This document shows positions 10,169 through 17,426 of a stretch of DNA of 64,000 nt, piece by piece; the stretch's first letter is position 1, and the number at the start of each line of letters is the position of its first letter. The stretch comes from Lachnospiraceae bacterium UBA4260 (lineage in GTDB: Bacteria; Bacillota; Clostridia; Lachnospirales; Lachnospiraceae). Made by a program: the position numbers and the translations under genes. The notes below the pieces were generated by a model, which was not told where the DNA came from, ran no database searches, and saw nothing but the letters and a program-made list of their open reading frames with translations. The stretch spans positions 50,368 through 114,367 of the forward strand of contig DGWK01000001.1 of NCBI GenBank assembly GCA_002395235.1, given 5' to 3'.

Positions 10169-10218
10169 TGCTGTCAATTGACCCTTAAAAAACTTTTAAA
10201 AAAACCTCAAAATATATG

Positions 10219-10247
10219 TTGACTATTTGTTATATATGTAGTATAAC
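10219..10247 (+). promoter_or_regulatory. Sigma-A type promoter of hsp20
   Basis: TTGACT (10219-10224) and TATAAC (10242-10247) are separated by 17 bases in an AT-rich region. The leader to the start codon is about 110 bases. I looked for a CIRCE inverted repeat (TTAGCACTC-N9-GAGTGCTAA) and did not find one, so HrcA control is not supported. The rest of 10062-10366 holds only the preceding terminator. Confidence 0.75.
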
Positions 10248-10366
10248 ACTTAATAGAAAGAGAACAGAAGGAACAGGAAAAGAAATGAAAGAGTTCCGAT
10301 CCGGTTCTCAGATTTAAAAACATAATAAAGTTTAAAAACGACTTATTCATTAAGGAGGTATCAGAT

Positions 10367-10813
10367 ATGTTTACACCTGCAATCTTTACAAGAAACAGCG
10401 ACTTTTGGAGAGATCCTTTTGAAGATTTCGGATCCTTCTTCCCTGCATTTTTTGACAACGGCGATCTGGAGAAATCCTTCTCCGGCTTTAAGACGGATGT
10501 GATGGAGAAGGACGGCAACTATGTGCTGCAGGCTGAGCTGCCCGGATTCAACAAGGAAGACATCCACATCGACCTCAAGGACGACATCCTCACGATCAGC
10601 GCTTCTCATAAGGAAGAGAAGAATGAGGAGGACAAGAACACCAGATACATCCGCAAGGAGAGACATACTTCTTCCTACAGCAGGAGCTTCCGCGTCGCTA
10701 ATGTGACACACGAGGACATCAATGCTTCTTACAACAACGGTGTGCTGGAAGTTACTTTCCCTAAGAGGGAGAATATGCCTGAGAAGGAAGCGAAGAAAAT
10801 TGAGATCAAATAA
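10367..10813 (+). CDS. Small heat shock protein, Hsp20/alpha-crystallin family
   Basis: 148 residues. An N-terminal Phe-rich arm (about 1-38) precedes an alpha-crystallin domain (about 40-138) with the conserved AELPGFNKEDIHID and the GVLEVTFPK motif near the end. It is a cytoplasmic ATP-independent holdase that binds unfolding proteins. An ideal AAGGAGGT (10352-10359) precedes the ATG by seven bases and predicts strong translation. The gene is monocistronic, between its own promoter and a terminator. Its last codons are the first copy of a tandem repeat that continues past the stop. Confidence 0.96.
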   Translation: MFTPAIFTRNSDFWRDPFEDFGSFFPAFFDNGDLEKSFSGFKTDVMEKDGNYVLQAELPGFNKEDIHIDLKDDILTISASHKEEKNEEDKNTRYIRKERHTSSYSRSFRVANVTHEDINASYNNGVLEVTFPKRENMPEKEAKKIEIK

Positions 10814-10845
10814 GATCGAGATCAAATAAGATCGAGTTCAAATAA
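10799..10845 (+). repeat. 16-base tandem repeat starting in the last codons of hsp20
   Basis: The gene end ATTGAGATCAAATAA (10799-10813) is followed by GATCGAGATCAAATAA (10814-10829) and GATCGAGTTCAAATAA (10830-10845). Each copy ends in TAA, with the triplets at 10811, 10827 and 10843. Confidence 0.9.
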
Positions 10846-10853
10846 GTAATTAA

Positions 10854-10912
10854 GGCTCGCGATGCGAGCCTCTGCGAGGAGCCCGGTGCTGCAAGGCATC
10901 GGGCTCTTTTTC
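10854..10912 (+). terminator. Two hairpins ending the hsp20 transcript
   Basis: A 7-base stem GGCTCGC-GAT-GCGAGCC (10854-10870) is followed by a second stem, GAGCCCGGTGC (10879-10889) with GCATCGGGCTC (10895-10905), and a T run. The second hairpin is a standard intrinsic terminator. Confidence 0.85.
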
Positions 10913-11014
10913 TGTTACGTGTGTTATTGAAGTTTTGCTTTATTGTGATTTACTCTTAAATCGTGTACAATGCTTTGGGGGTTCCGGCAAAAAAGTGTAT
11001 ACCCTGTTTTAAAT

Positions 11015-11047
11015 CCCTTCTTCGGTGGAATATCCACCGAAGAAGGG
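11015..11047. repeat. Perfect inverted repeat, copy 1 of a pair
   Basis: CCCTTCTTCGGTGGA (11015-11029), loop ATA, then the exact complement to 11047: a 15-base perfect stem. No T run follows, so it does not look like a terminator. The surrounding 10913-11248 holds no convincing gene; a 69-codon frame across it lacks a ribosome site and simply translates the repeats. Confidence 0.9.
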
Positions 11048-11101
11048 CTCGGAAAAGGGTACTATGACTGCCTTAAGGGATATATAGGCCTGTTTCTGTC
11101 C

Positions 11102-11132
11102 CCTTCTTCAGTGGAATATCCACCGAAGAAGG
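11102..11132. repeat. Inverted repeat, copy 2 of a pair
   Basis: CCTTCTTCAGTGGA, loop ATA, TCCACCGAAGAAGG: the same palindrome as copy 1 with one base changed, giving an A-C mismatch in the stem. The preceding bases (CCTGTTT...TCC) also resemble those before copy 1, so the repeated unit is about 45 bases. The copies start 87 bases apart. Confidence 0.88.
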
Positions 11133-11248
11133 AAATTAAAAAAGCATATACAGAAAATTACACAGCACCCATACAGTAAACAATATGGAAATAATACAGA
11201 AAATATTGAAGCAGTGACAAAAACTCATATGGAAAAGGAACGATAAAA

Positions 11249-11851
11249 ATGGAACAGATTGTACTGGCATCGGCTTCGCCGAGAAGAAGTGAACTGCTAA
11301 AGCAGGCGGGACTGGATTTTGTCGTGATCCCTTCGAAAGGCGAAGAGGTCATAACGAGCACGCATCCGGCGGAAGTCGTGGAAGAGCTTTCCCTGCAGAA
11401 GGCGCAGGAAGTCGCGCAGAGGATTCTGGCGGGAAAGGAAAGCACCGTAAAAGATTTCAGCGTCGTGATCGGAGCGGACACCGTGGTGGCGGCGGACCAC
11501 AAGATCCTCGGAAAGCCGGCGGACCACGAGGACGCCCGAAAGATGATCACAATGCTGCAGGGAAATATTCATCAGGTCTACACCGGCGTCACTTTGATCG
11601 TAAAAGATGCAAAAGGAAACATCCACACCAGAACATTCAATGAATGTACGGATGTGGATGTCTGTGAAATGTCTTCAGAGGAAGTGGAAGAGTATATCTC
11701 CACTAAGGAACCCTACGACAAGGCCGGCGCCTATGGAATCCAAGGCAGCTTTGGCGTTTATATCCGAGGAATCCGGGGCTGCTATTACAATGTAGTCGGC
11801 CTCCCGATCTCCAGGCTCTGCCATGAGCTGAAGGATATGCTGGCTCAGTAA
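11249..11851 (+). CDS. maf: Maf family nucleoside triphosphate pyrophosphatase
   Basis: 200 residues. Maf proteins hydrolyse non-canonical or modified NTPs such as dTTP/UTP or m7GTP to monophosphates. The N-terminal SASPRRSELL is the family signature. The GADTVV and KPAD segments match conserved active-site loops, and GAYGIQG lies near the C terminus. Length is normal. AAAAGGA precedes the ATG. Which Maf subgroup it belongs to cannot be settled by eye. The gene converges on the ttcA-like gene, and the two ends share a 14-base duplication. Confidence 0.95.
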   Translation: MEQIVLASASPRRSELLKQAGLDFVVIPSKGEEVITSTHPAEVVEELSLQKAQEVAQRILAGKESTVKDFSVVIGADTVVAADHKILGKPADHEDARKMITMLQGNIHQVYTGVTLIVKDAKGNIHTRTFNECTDVDVCEMSSEEVEEYISTKEPYDKAGAYGIQGSFGVYIRGIRGCYYNVVGLPISRLCHELKDMLAQ

Positions 11852-11894
11852 TCCTGTGCTCTGCCGGCAAAAAAGCAATCGGCTCAGTAATCCT
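11842..11894. repeat. 14-base direct repeat joining the ends of maf and the ttcA-like gene
   Basis: GGCTCAGTAATCCT occurs at 11842-11855, spanning the maf stop codon TAA (11849-11851), and again at 11881-11894, spanning the stop of the convergent ttcA-like gene. The period is 39 bases. Confidence 0.85.
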
Positions 11895-12753
11895 CAAGGA
11901 AGGTATGTTTTTCGCCGTGGATCTTGTATCCGAGGACTTTGTTCAGGACTACGTTTTCCGTGCTGCGGAACAGGTTCTTTTCTACCTGAGGGTTGGTCTT
12001 CTTGAGCTCGGCGATCAGATTTTTGGTCTCGAGGCGCTTGGAACTGATATTGCCTGTCTCGGCGCCCCGGGCGTTCTCTTCGGTGAACTTGCAGGCGCAC
12101 TGCAGAAAACGGAGGCCGTTGTAGTCGCGCCAGGCTTTGATGTCGTCCTCGCGGATCAGGTACATGGGACGGATCAGTTCCATGCCCTCGAAGTTGGTGC
12201 TCCGCAGTTTGGGCATCATTGCCTGATACTGGCCGGAGTAGAGCATTCCCATCAGGATGGTCTCGATCGCGTCGTCATAGTGATGGCCGAGCGCTATTTT
12301 GTTGCAGCTAAGGCTCTTGGCTCTGCTGTACAGATATCCCCTTCGCATTCTCGCGCAGAGATAGCAGGGGGATTTTTCTATGTGGAAGACCGAATCGAAG
12401 ATGGGCGAGTCGAATATGGTCACCGGTATGCCGAGTATGCGGCAGTTTTCCTCGATCAGGGCGCGGTTGACCGGAAGGTATCCGGGGTCCATGCAGAGGA
12501 AGGTCAGGCTGAAGGGAAACTTGTTGTGCCTCTTGATCTCCTGGAAGAGCTTGGCCATGAGCATGGAGTCTTTGCCGCCGGAGATGCAGACGGCGATGTT
12601 GTCGCCTTCTTCGATCAGTCCGTACTGGACGACGGCTTTTTCGAAGCGCCCCTCCAGGTCGTGCTTGAATTTCTTGCGTATGCTTTTTTCTATGTCCTCC
12701 TGGCTGTTAGGGGGATTGTCCCCGTACAGTGAGGAAACGAATTCATTTGACAT
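11884..12753 (-). CDS. TtcA-family tRNA thiolation enzyme (PP-loop ATPase)
   Basis: 289 residues. The PP-loop SGGKDS near residue 58 adenylates the target base. A CxxC (CYLCARMRRG) and a later Cys in the FLQCACKF segment match the iron-sulfur cluster ligands of the TtcA/TtuA group. TtcA makes 2-thiocytidine-32 in tRNA; Gram-positive relatives are less well assigned, so the exact modified base is an inference. It is the last gene of a minus-strand run after pyrI, 53 bases downstream. Confidence 0.85.
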   Translation of the reverse strand: MSNEFVSSLYGDNPPNSQEDIEKSIRKKFKHDLEGRFEKAVVQYGLIEEGDNIAVCISGGKDSMLMAKLFQEIKRHNKFPFSLTFLCMDPGYLPVNRALIEENCRILGIPVTIFDSPIFDSVFHIEKSPCYLCARMRRGYLYSRAKSLSCNKIALGHHYDDAIETILMGMLYSGQYQAMMPKLRSTNFEGMELIRPMYLIREDDIKAWRDYNGLRFLQCACKFTEENARGAETGNISSKRLETKNLIAELKKTNPQVEKNLFRSTENVVLNKVLGYKIHGEKHTFLEDY

Positions 12754-12806
12754 TTTGTCGTATTACTCCAAATAAAGTGATTGGTATATGCGCCGAAGCC
12801 GGCAGA

Positions 12807-13256
12807 TCAGCGGAACCACTTCTCGCGCTCGCCGGCAGAATATTTCTCCTCGCAGTAGCGGCAGCGGTAGATCTTGCGCCTTGCGTCTGCCAGGAAGAAA
12901 ATGTGTGGGAGCTCCTGCTCAATAGAGGAGATGCATCTGGGATTGTGGCATTTGAGTACGCCGACGATCTGTTTGGGCATCGTCATTTTCTTTTTCTCGA
13001 CGATGATGCCGCCTTTAATGACGTTGACTGTGATATCAGGATCGATCAATGCCACGGCGTCAAGGCTGAGCGAGTCGGGGTCGCATTCCACTTTCAGGAT
13101 GTCCTTGCGGCCAAGTTCGTTGCTGCGCGCGTTTTTGATGATCGCGACCTGGTAGTCCTCTCTGTCCAGGTGAAGGTAGTGATAGATCAGCATGGCTTTG
13201 CCTGCCTCTATGTGGTCAAGAACGATTCCGTTTTCTATTTTGCCTACGTTTAACAT
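12807..13256 (-). CDS. pyrI: Aspartate carbamoyltransferase regulatory chain
   Basis: 149 residues. The N-terminal allosteric domain binds nucleotides, and the C-terminal zinc domain docks on PyrB. The zinc ligands are visible as CHNPRC and CRYC. It lies directly after pyrB, as in enterobacteria and many clostridia, so the holoenzyme is probably the regulated PyrB6-PyrI6 type. AAGGAGGAACC precedes the ATG. The 108 bases between the two genes hold a degenerate tandem repeat, and no PyrR-binding or attenuation signal is evident. Confidence 0.96.
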   Translation of the reverse strand: MLNVGKIENGIVLDHIEAGKAMLIYHYLHLDREDYQVAIIKNARSNELGRKDILKVECDPDSLSLDAVALIDPDITVNVIKGGIIVEKKKMTMPKQIVGVLKCHNPRCISSIEQELPHIFFLADARRKIYRCRYCEEKYSAGEREKWFR

Positions 13257-13282
13257 CCGGTTCCTCCTTATTCAGTGCGGGT

Positions 13283-13367
13283 GGTCAGTCAATACGGTGC
13301 GCGGGCCGCCAGTCAGCTCACAGCGACTGGGCGGTAGTCAGCCCACAGGGATGTATGCCGGTGGTCA
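13283..13367 (-). repeat. Degenerate 25-28 base tandem repeat starting at the pyrB stop codon
   Basis: On the minus strand the pyrB end GACTGACCACCGG is echoed as GGCTGACTACCG, AGCTGACTGGCGG and GACTGACCACCCG. The TGA triplets lie at plus-strand positions 13365, 13338, 13313 and 13285, giving spacings of 27, 25 and 28 bases. Confidence 0.7.
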
Positions 13368-14282
13368 GTCTACATGAATGTCGAGCAGCGTCAGGATCAG
13401 CGCCATGCGGACGTATACGCCGTACTGGACCTGCTTGAAATAAGCGGCGCGGGGATCCTTGTCGATCTCGACGGAGATCTCGTTGACGCGCGGAAGCGGG
13501 TGCAGGACGTACATGTCATTTTTGGCCCGGCGCATGAGCTTCTCGTTCAAAACATAGAAGTCCTTGAGTCTTACGTAGTCCTCTTCGTTGAAGAAGCGTT
13601 CTCTCTGGACGCGGGTCATGTAGAGGAGATCCAGCTTGGTGATGACATCTTCGAGCTTGATGCACTCCTCATAGGTGTAGCCTTTCTCCTCGAGCAGGTC
13701 CGTGATGTAGTCGGGCACTCTGAGCTCGGGCGGAGAGATGAAGACGAAGTGGATGTCGTCATAGCGCGCGAGGGTCTTGACCAGAGAGTGTACGGTTCTG
13801 CCGAACTTGAGGTCGCCGCAGATGCCGATGGTGAAGTGATTGAGCCTTCCCTTGAGCTGGCGGATGGTCATCATATCCAGAAGGGTCTGGGTAGGGTGCT
13901 CATGGCCGCCGTCGCCCGCGTTGATGACGGGAATATTGGAGAACTGGGAGGCTACATAAGCAGCGCCTTCCTTGTTGTGGCGGATGGCCGCTATGTCGGC
14001 AAAACAGGAGACGACGCGGATCGTGTCGGCTACGCTCTCACCTTTGGCGGCGGAAGACTGGGCCGCGCCGGCGAAACCGAGCGCCTTGCCGCCCAGGTTC
14101 ATCATGGCTGCCTCGAAGCTGAGCCTGGTTCTGGTACTGGGCTCGTAGAAGAGCGTGGCGATTTTCTTGCCGTCGCAGGCGTGTGCGTATTTGTCGGGGT
14201 TCTTCTCGATGTCTGCTGCCAGATCAAAGAGCTGTTCGAGTTCCTGAGTGGTAAAATCCAGTGGTGTTAGACAATGTCGCAT
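13365..14282 (-). CDS. pyrB: Aspartate carbamoyltransferase catalytic chain
   Basis: 305 residues, the usual length. It condenses carbamoyl phosphate and aspartate in pyrimidine synthesis. STRTRLSFE binds carbamoyl phosphate, HPTQTLLD is the second conserved loop, and HPLPRVNEI is near the C terminus. AAAGGAG precedes the ATG. It is the first pyrimidine gene of the minus-strand block and is followed by pyrI. Confidence 0.97.
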   Translation of the reverse strand: MRHCLTPLDFTTQELEQLFDLAADIEKNPDKYAHACDGKKIATLFYEPSTRTRLSFEAAMMNLGGKALGFAGAAQSSAAKGESVADTIRVVSCFADIAAIRHNKEGAAYVASQFSNIPVINAGDGGHEHPTQTLLDMMTIRQLKGRLNHFTIGICGDLKFGRTVHSLVKTLARYDDIHFVFISPPELRVPDYITDLLEEKGYTYEECIKLEDVITKLDLLYMTRVQRERFFNEEDYVRLKDFYVLNEKLMRRAKNDMYVLHPLPRVNEISVEIDKDPRAAYFKQVQYGVYVRMALILTLLDIHVD

Positions 14283-14334
14283 GAAGACTCCTTTCTTTAA
14301 AACACTTTTCTTTAGAATACGTTTCAGTGTTTCA

Positions 14335-14399
14335 TGATTACACGGTTTCGTGCTTTCTGATCACACGGTTTCGTGTTTTCTGATCACGTCATTGTTTCG
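14335..14399 (-). repeat. 23-base tandem repeat starting at the end of the DUF5721 gene
   Basis: On the minus strand the gene end CGAAACAATGACGTGA is followed by two 23-base copies containing CACGAAACCGTG and ending in TGA and TAA. Stop triplets fall at plus-strand 14384, 14361 and 14338, exactly 23 bases apart. A weaker partial copy (ATGAAACACTGAAACG) follows. Confidence 0.85.
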
Positions 14400-14890
14400 A
14401 ATCCGATCTCGCGGGAAGCGAGAAACTTTTCCATTGTTTCGTCCCAGATCCGGTCGGCGTTCTTGTCGAGCGTAAAGCTCTTGAGCGCGATCCCGGTCAC
14501 CAGAGTGACCTCGGTTCCGTCATAGCGGATATTGAGGACCATGGCGCCGATGCTGTCCAGGAGCTGTTGATAGCCTTGTGCGGTCAATATTTTGGCACAT
14601 AAGTCCGGGCGAAGCTGCAGGACGATGGAGAGAGAGGCGGGCGCTTTTTTGCCGCGGATCAGTTCGCGCAGATGGCCGCGCACCTCCGACCAGGCGATAA
14701 GCGGATAAGGGTGGTTCGATTCGTCCTCCCACTCCTCATTGGAGTAGAAGCTGCGGTTGATCTTGCCGTCCAAGACCCAGGTGACCTGCATACTAAGAGA
14801 AGCCTCCTCCAGCAAAAAAGAATCAAATGATCTGCCGGACAGAAGCTTCGTCATGAAATTTCCTGTTTCAGTGATCTTGAATGCTCTCAT
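14384..14890 (-). CDS. DUF5721 family protein
   Basis: 168 residues from the ATG at 14890, chosen because AGAGGG lies just before it and MRAFKITETGNFMTKLL is the conserved beginning of DUF5721. No catalytic motif is visible; the protein is a mixed alpha/beta soluble chain without a signal peptide. The family is largely confined to Lachnospiraceae and relatives and has no known function. It lies between a DUF1294 membrane protein and pyrB. A tandem repeat of its last codons follows the stop. Confidence 0.8.
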   Translation of the reverse strand: MRAFKITETGNFMTKLLSGRSFDSFLLEEASLSMQVTWVLDGKINRSFYSNEEWEDESNHPYPLIAWSEVRGHLRELIRGKKAPASLSIVLQLRPDLCAKILTAQGYQQLLDSIGAMVLNIRYDGTEVTLVTGIALKSFTLDKNADRIWDETMEKFLASREIGFETMT

Positions 14891-14922
14891 ATATCCCTCT
14901 TGTGATGTAAAAACTGAGCCTG

Positions 14923-15216
14923 TTACAGGAAAACGATCTTGGATGTGCCTATGTGCAGGGCCAGCCACGCGCCGATCTGAAGGATCAGGATCAGCGGCAG
15001 GCCGTAGCGGAATTTGATCTTGCGCTTTTTGTGGCGGAAGATGATCATTCCGGCGATGCAGCCGACAGAGCCGCCCAGAATCGCAATAATAAGGAGCACG
15101 GACTCCGGAATGCGGAATCGGCGCTCCATTGCACGTATTTTATCGATGACCATCATGGAAAGGCCGATCAGATTCATGATGACAAAATAGAGTATGAGCA
15201 TCGTTCTTGTGTTCAT
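14923..15216 (-). CDS. DUF1294 family small membrane protein
   Basis: 97 residues from the ATG at 15216, which has GGAAAGGAG before it. Three hydrophobic segments (about 5-22, 40-58, 72-90) surround a basic RHKKRKIKFRYG stretch, matching DUF1294. The conserved MNLIGLSMMVIDK near the start is the family hallmark. No function is established. It is the first gene of the minus-strand run toward pyrB. Confidence 0.85.
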   Translation of the reverse strand: MNTRTMLILYFVIMNLIGLSMMVIDKIRAMERRFRIPESVLLIIAILGGSVGCIAGMIIFRHKKRKIKFRYGLPLILILQIGAWLALHIGTSKIVFL

Positions 15217-15290
15217 GGCGTCTCCTTTCCAAAATTCCTGTGCTATATTGTATAAGTTTCGATGCGGACATGCAAGAACAAAATAAAGTA

Positions 15291-15320
15291 AAAAGAGATG
15301 GCACCGCTGTACCATCTCTT
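15291..15320 (-). terminator. Intrinsic terminator after argG
   Basis: On the minus strand AAGAGATGG pairs with CCATCTCTT, followed by TTTACTTTATTTT. It lies 73 bases past the argG stop and separates argG from the DUF1294 gene. Confidence 0.8.
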
Positions 15321-15392
15321 AATAATCATGTCTTCTCCGTCCGTGAAACCGGAGTGTATGACAGGGTATATTTCCCGCACGCAGGTTTTCAA

Positions 15393-16625
15393 TTACTGCT
15401 TATTCTTCTCTACTTCCTGCATCTTCATTGCGCGTACCTTCTCAGGCAGTCCAAAGAGGTTGATGAAACCTTCCGCATCATGGTGATCATACAGATCGCC
15501 GGTCGTAAAGGAAGCAAGGCTCTCATTGTAGAGGCTGTAAGGAGAAGTAGTACCGGCCTTAATGATGTTGCCCTTGTAGAGGCCGAACTTGACTTCGCCG
15601 GTGACATATTTCTGCGTGGACTCGATGAAGGCCTGCTCCGCCTCGCGAAGAGGAGAGAACCACTTTCCTTCGTAGACAAGGCTTGCGAACTTGTGGCCGA
15701 TCTCGTCCTTCACTTCGTAGGTCTTGCGGTCGAGGACCAGCTCCTCGAGCTGCTGGTGAGCTTCCATCAGGATGGTTCCGCCGGGAGTCTCATAGACGCC
15801 GCGGGACTTCATGCCGACGACGCGGTTCTCGACGATGTCGATGATGCCGATGCCGTTCTCGCCGCCGAGCTTGTTGAGCTTGCGGATGATGTCAGCGACC
15901 TTCATGGGCTCGCCGTTGATGGTCTTGGGAACGCCCTGCTCGAAAGTCATGGTCACGTAGGTGATCTTATCGGGAGCCTTCATGGGTGTTTTGCTAAGGA
16001 CCAGAAGGTGATCGTAATTGGGCATTACAGCGGGATCCTCGAGCTCAAGGCCTTCGTGGCTGATGTGCCAGAGGTTGCGGTCGCGGCTGTAGCTGCTGTC
16101 AGCGGAGAAGGGAAGATCGATGCCGTGCTTCTTGCAGAACTCGATCTCGGACTCACGGGAGTCCATGTTCCACTTGTCGCTACGCCATGCGGCGATGATG
16201 CGAAGATCGGGTGCCAGAGCCTTGATGCCGAGCTCGAAACGGATCTGGTCGTTTCCTTTGCCGGTCGCGCCGTGGCAGATGGTGGTAGCGCCTTCCTTGC
16301 GGGCGATCTCGACCAGCTTCTTGGCGATCAGCGGGCGGGCCATGGAGGTACCCAGAAGATATTTGTTCTCGTATACGGCGTGCGCCTGTACGCAGGGAAC
16401 GATGTACTCCTCGGCGAACTCATCGTTTACATCAAGTATGTAGAGTTTGGAGGCGCCGCAATATTTTGCACGCTCTTCGAGGTGCGCGAGCTCCTCTTCC
16501 TGGCCGCAGTCGATGCAGACGCAGATGACGTCAAAATTATAGTTCTCCTTCAGCCACGGAATGATGGCTGTGGTATCAAGGCCGCCGCTGTAGGCGAGAA
16601 TTACTTTTTCTTTCTGGTCAGACAT
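15393..16625 (-). CDS. argG: Argininosuccinate synthase
   Basis: 410 residues from the ATG at 16625; an in-frame ATG ten codons upstream is rejected because CGGAGGAAA sits just before 16625 and MSDQKEKVILAYSGGLDT is the family N terminus. It joins citrulline and aspartate using ATP. The PP-loop AYSGGLDT, the STSMARPLIAKK-type loop (GTSMARPLIAKK here) and GATGKGNDQIRFE are all present. It is transcribed divergently from the argJBD genes across a probable ArgR operator array. Confidence 0.98.
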   Translation of the reverse strand: MSDQKEKVILAYSGGLDTTAIIPWLKENYNFDVICVCIDCGQEEELAHLEERAKYCGASKLYILDVNDEFAEEYIVPCVQAHAVYENKYLLGTSMARPLIAKKLVEIARKEGATTICHGATGKGNDQIRFELGIKALAPDLRIIAAWRSDKWNMDSRESEIEFCKKHGIDLPFSADSSYSRDRNLWHISHEGLELEDPAVMPNYDHLLVLSKTPMKAPDKITYVTMTFEQGVPKTINGEPMKVADIIRKLNKLGGENGIGIIDIVENRVVGMKSRGVYETPGGTILMEAHQQLEELVLDRKTYEVKDEIGHKFASLVYEGKWFSPLREAEQAFIESTQKYVTGEVKFGLYKGNIIKAGTTSPYSLYNESLASFTTGDLYDHHDAEGFINLFGLPEKVRAMKMQEVEKNKQ

Positions 16626-16685
16626 TTTGTATTTCCTCCGTTTTATATCATTCATTTTATTTGTTAGCGGTTCTTACAATTGAGT

Positions 16686-16714
16686 ACTATACATCAGCAA
16701 AGCTCCATTTGCAA
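16686..16714 (-). promoter_or_regulatory. argG promoter
   Basis: On the minus strand TTGCAA (16709-16714) and TATAGT (16686-16691) are separated by 17 bases and point toward argG, 60 bases before its start codon. Confidence 0.7.
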
Positions 16715-16749
16715 TAGGAAATATTAGAATTAATTAATAAAATCATGGG

Positions 16750-16828
16750 AATATGCATTGAAATATGCATAATATGCGCTTATAATGCATAAAAGATGCA
16801 TATTCACTGCATAATATGCATATTATTA
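16750..16828. promoter_or_regulatory. Array of TGCAT dyads, probable arginine repressor operator
   Basis: TGCAT occurs at 16754, 16766, 16786, 16797, 16808 and 16817, with a TGCGC at 16774, in an AT-rich context. Pairs form dyads such as TGCATAATATGCA. ArgR/AhrC boxes are AT-rich palindromes built on (A/T)NTGAAT or TGCAT-like half sites, and the position between argG and argJBD fits. The remainder of 16626-16947 holds the argG promoter and a weak TATTAT (16877-16882) that may serve the plus-strand operon. Confidence 0.65.
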
Positions 16829-16947
16829 AAAAAGAGACAAATAAAATTTTTTCCTTTATTATGTGCGAAATTGTGTTATTATCTCGAGGGGAAGAACAAA
16901 AACGTCTGAAACTGAGAAAAGTATTAATATTTATAAAAGGAAGTTGA

Positions 16948-17424
16948 ATGGATAGTATTGAGATTCGCCCTATGGTCATCGAGGATTACGACAAGGTCCA
17001 CAAGCTTTGGATCGGAATAAGAGGATTCGGGATCCGCAGTATCGACGATTCGAGAGAAGACATAGAGAGGTTCCTGGAGAGGAATCCGACCACCAGCGTC
17101 GTCGCCTGTTTCGGTGACAAGATTGTCGGCTCCATACTCTGCGGGCACGACGGAAGGCAGGCCTGTTTCTATCACGTGTGCGTGAAGAAGTCTTACAGAA
17201 GACAGGGCATCGCCACAAGGATGGTCATCTACTGCATGAATGTGCTGGGGGAGCTGAAGATCAACAAGATCGCGCTTATTGCATTTACCAAAAACGATGC
17301 GGGCAACGCGTTCTGGAAGCAGATCGGCTGGACGTGCCGGTCGGACTGCAATTATTACGAGTTCGTGCTCAATGAGGCCAATATCACGAGATTTATCGAG
17401 AGTGAAAGCGAAACGGAGGACTGA
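16948..17424 (+). CDS. GNAT family N-acetyltransferase, possible short N-acetylglutamate synthase
   Basis: 158 residues. A complete GNAT fold is visible, with the acetyl-CoA pyrophosphate loop RRQGIATR at about residues 89-96 and ...GNAFWKQIGW in the C-terminal half. AAAGGAAG precedes the ATG. The gene starts the arginine operon and ends two bases before argJ, so co-translation is likely. Some bacteria use a short GNAT as N-acetylglutamate synthase; here argJ could also do this step. The arginine role is inferred from position, not from a diagnostic motif. Confidence 0.75.
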   Translation: MDSIEIRPMVIEDYDKVHKLWIGIRGFGIRSIDDSREDIERFLERNPTTSVVACFGDKIVGSILCGHDGRQACFYHVCVKKSYRRQGIATRMVIYCMNVLGELKINKIALIAFTKNDAGNAFWKQIGWTCRSDCNYYEFVLNEANITRFIESESETED

Positions 17425-17426
17425 AG

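Noticed and set aside
10169..10366. CIRCE element or other heat-shock operator before hsp20
   Set aside because: The inverted repeat TTAGCACTC/GAGTGCTAA is not present; only a standard promoter is seen.
10970..11179. A 69-codon open frame between hsp20 and maf
   Set aside because: No ribosome site, no family, and half of it is the translation of two inverted repeats.
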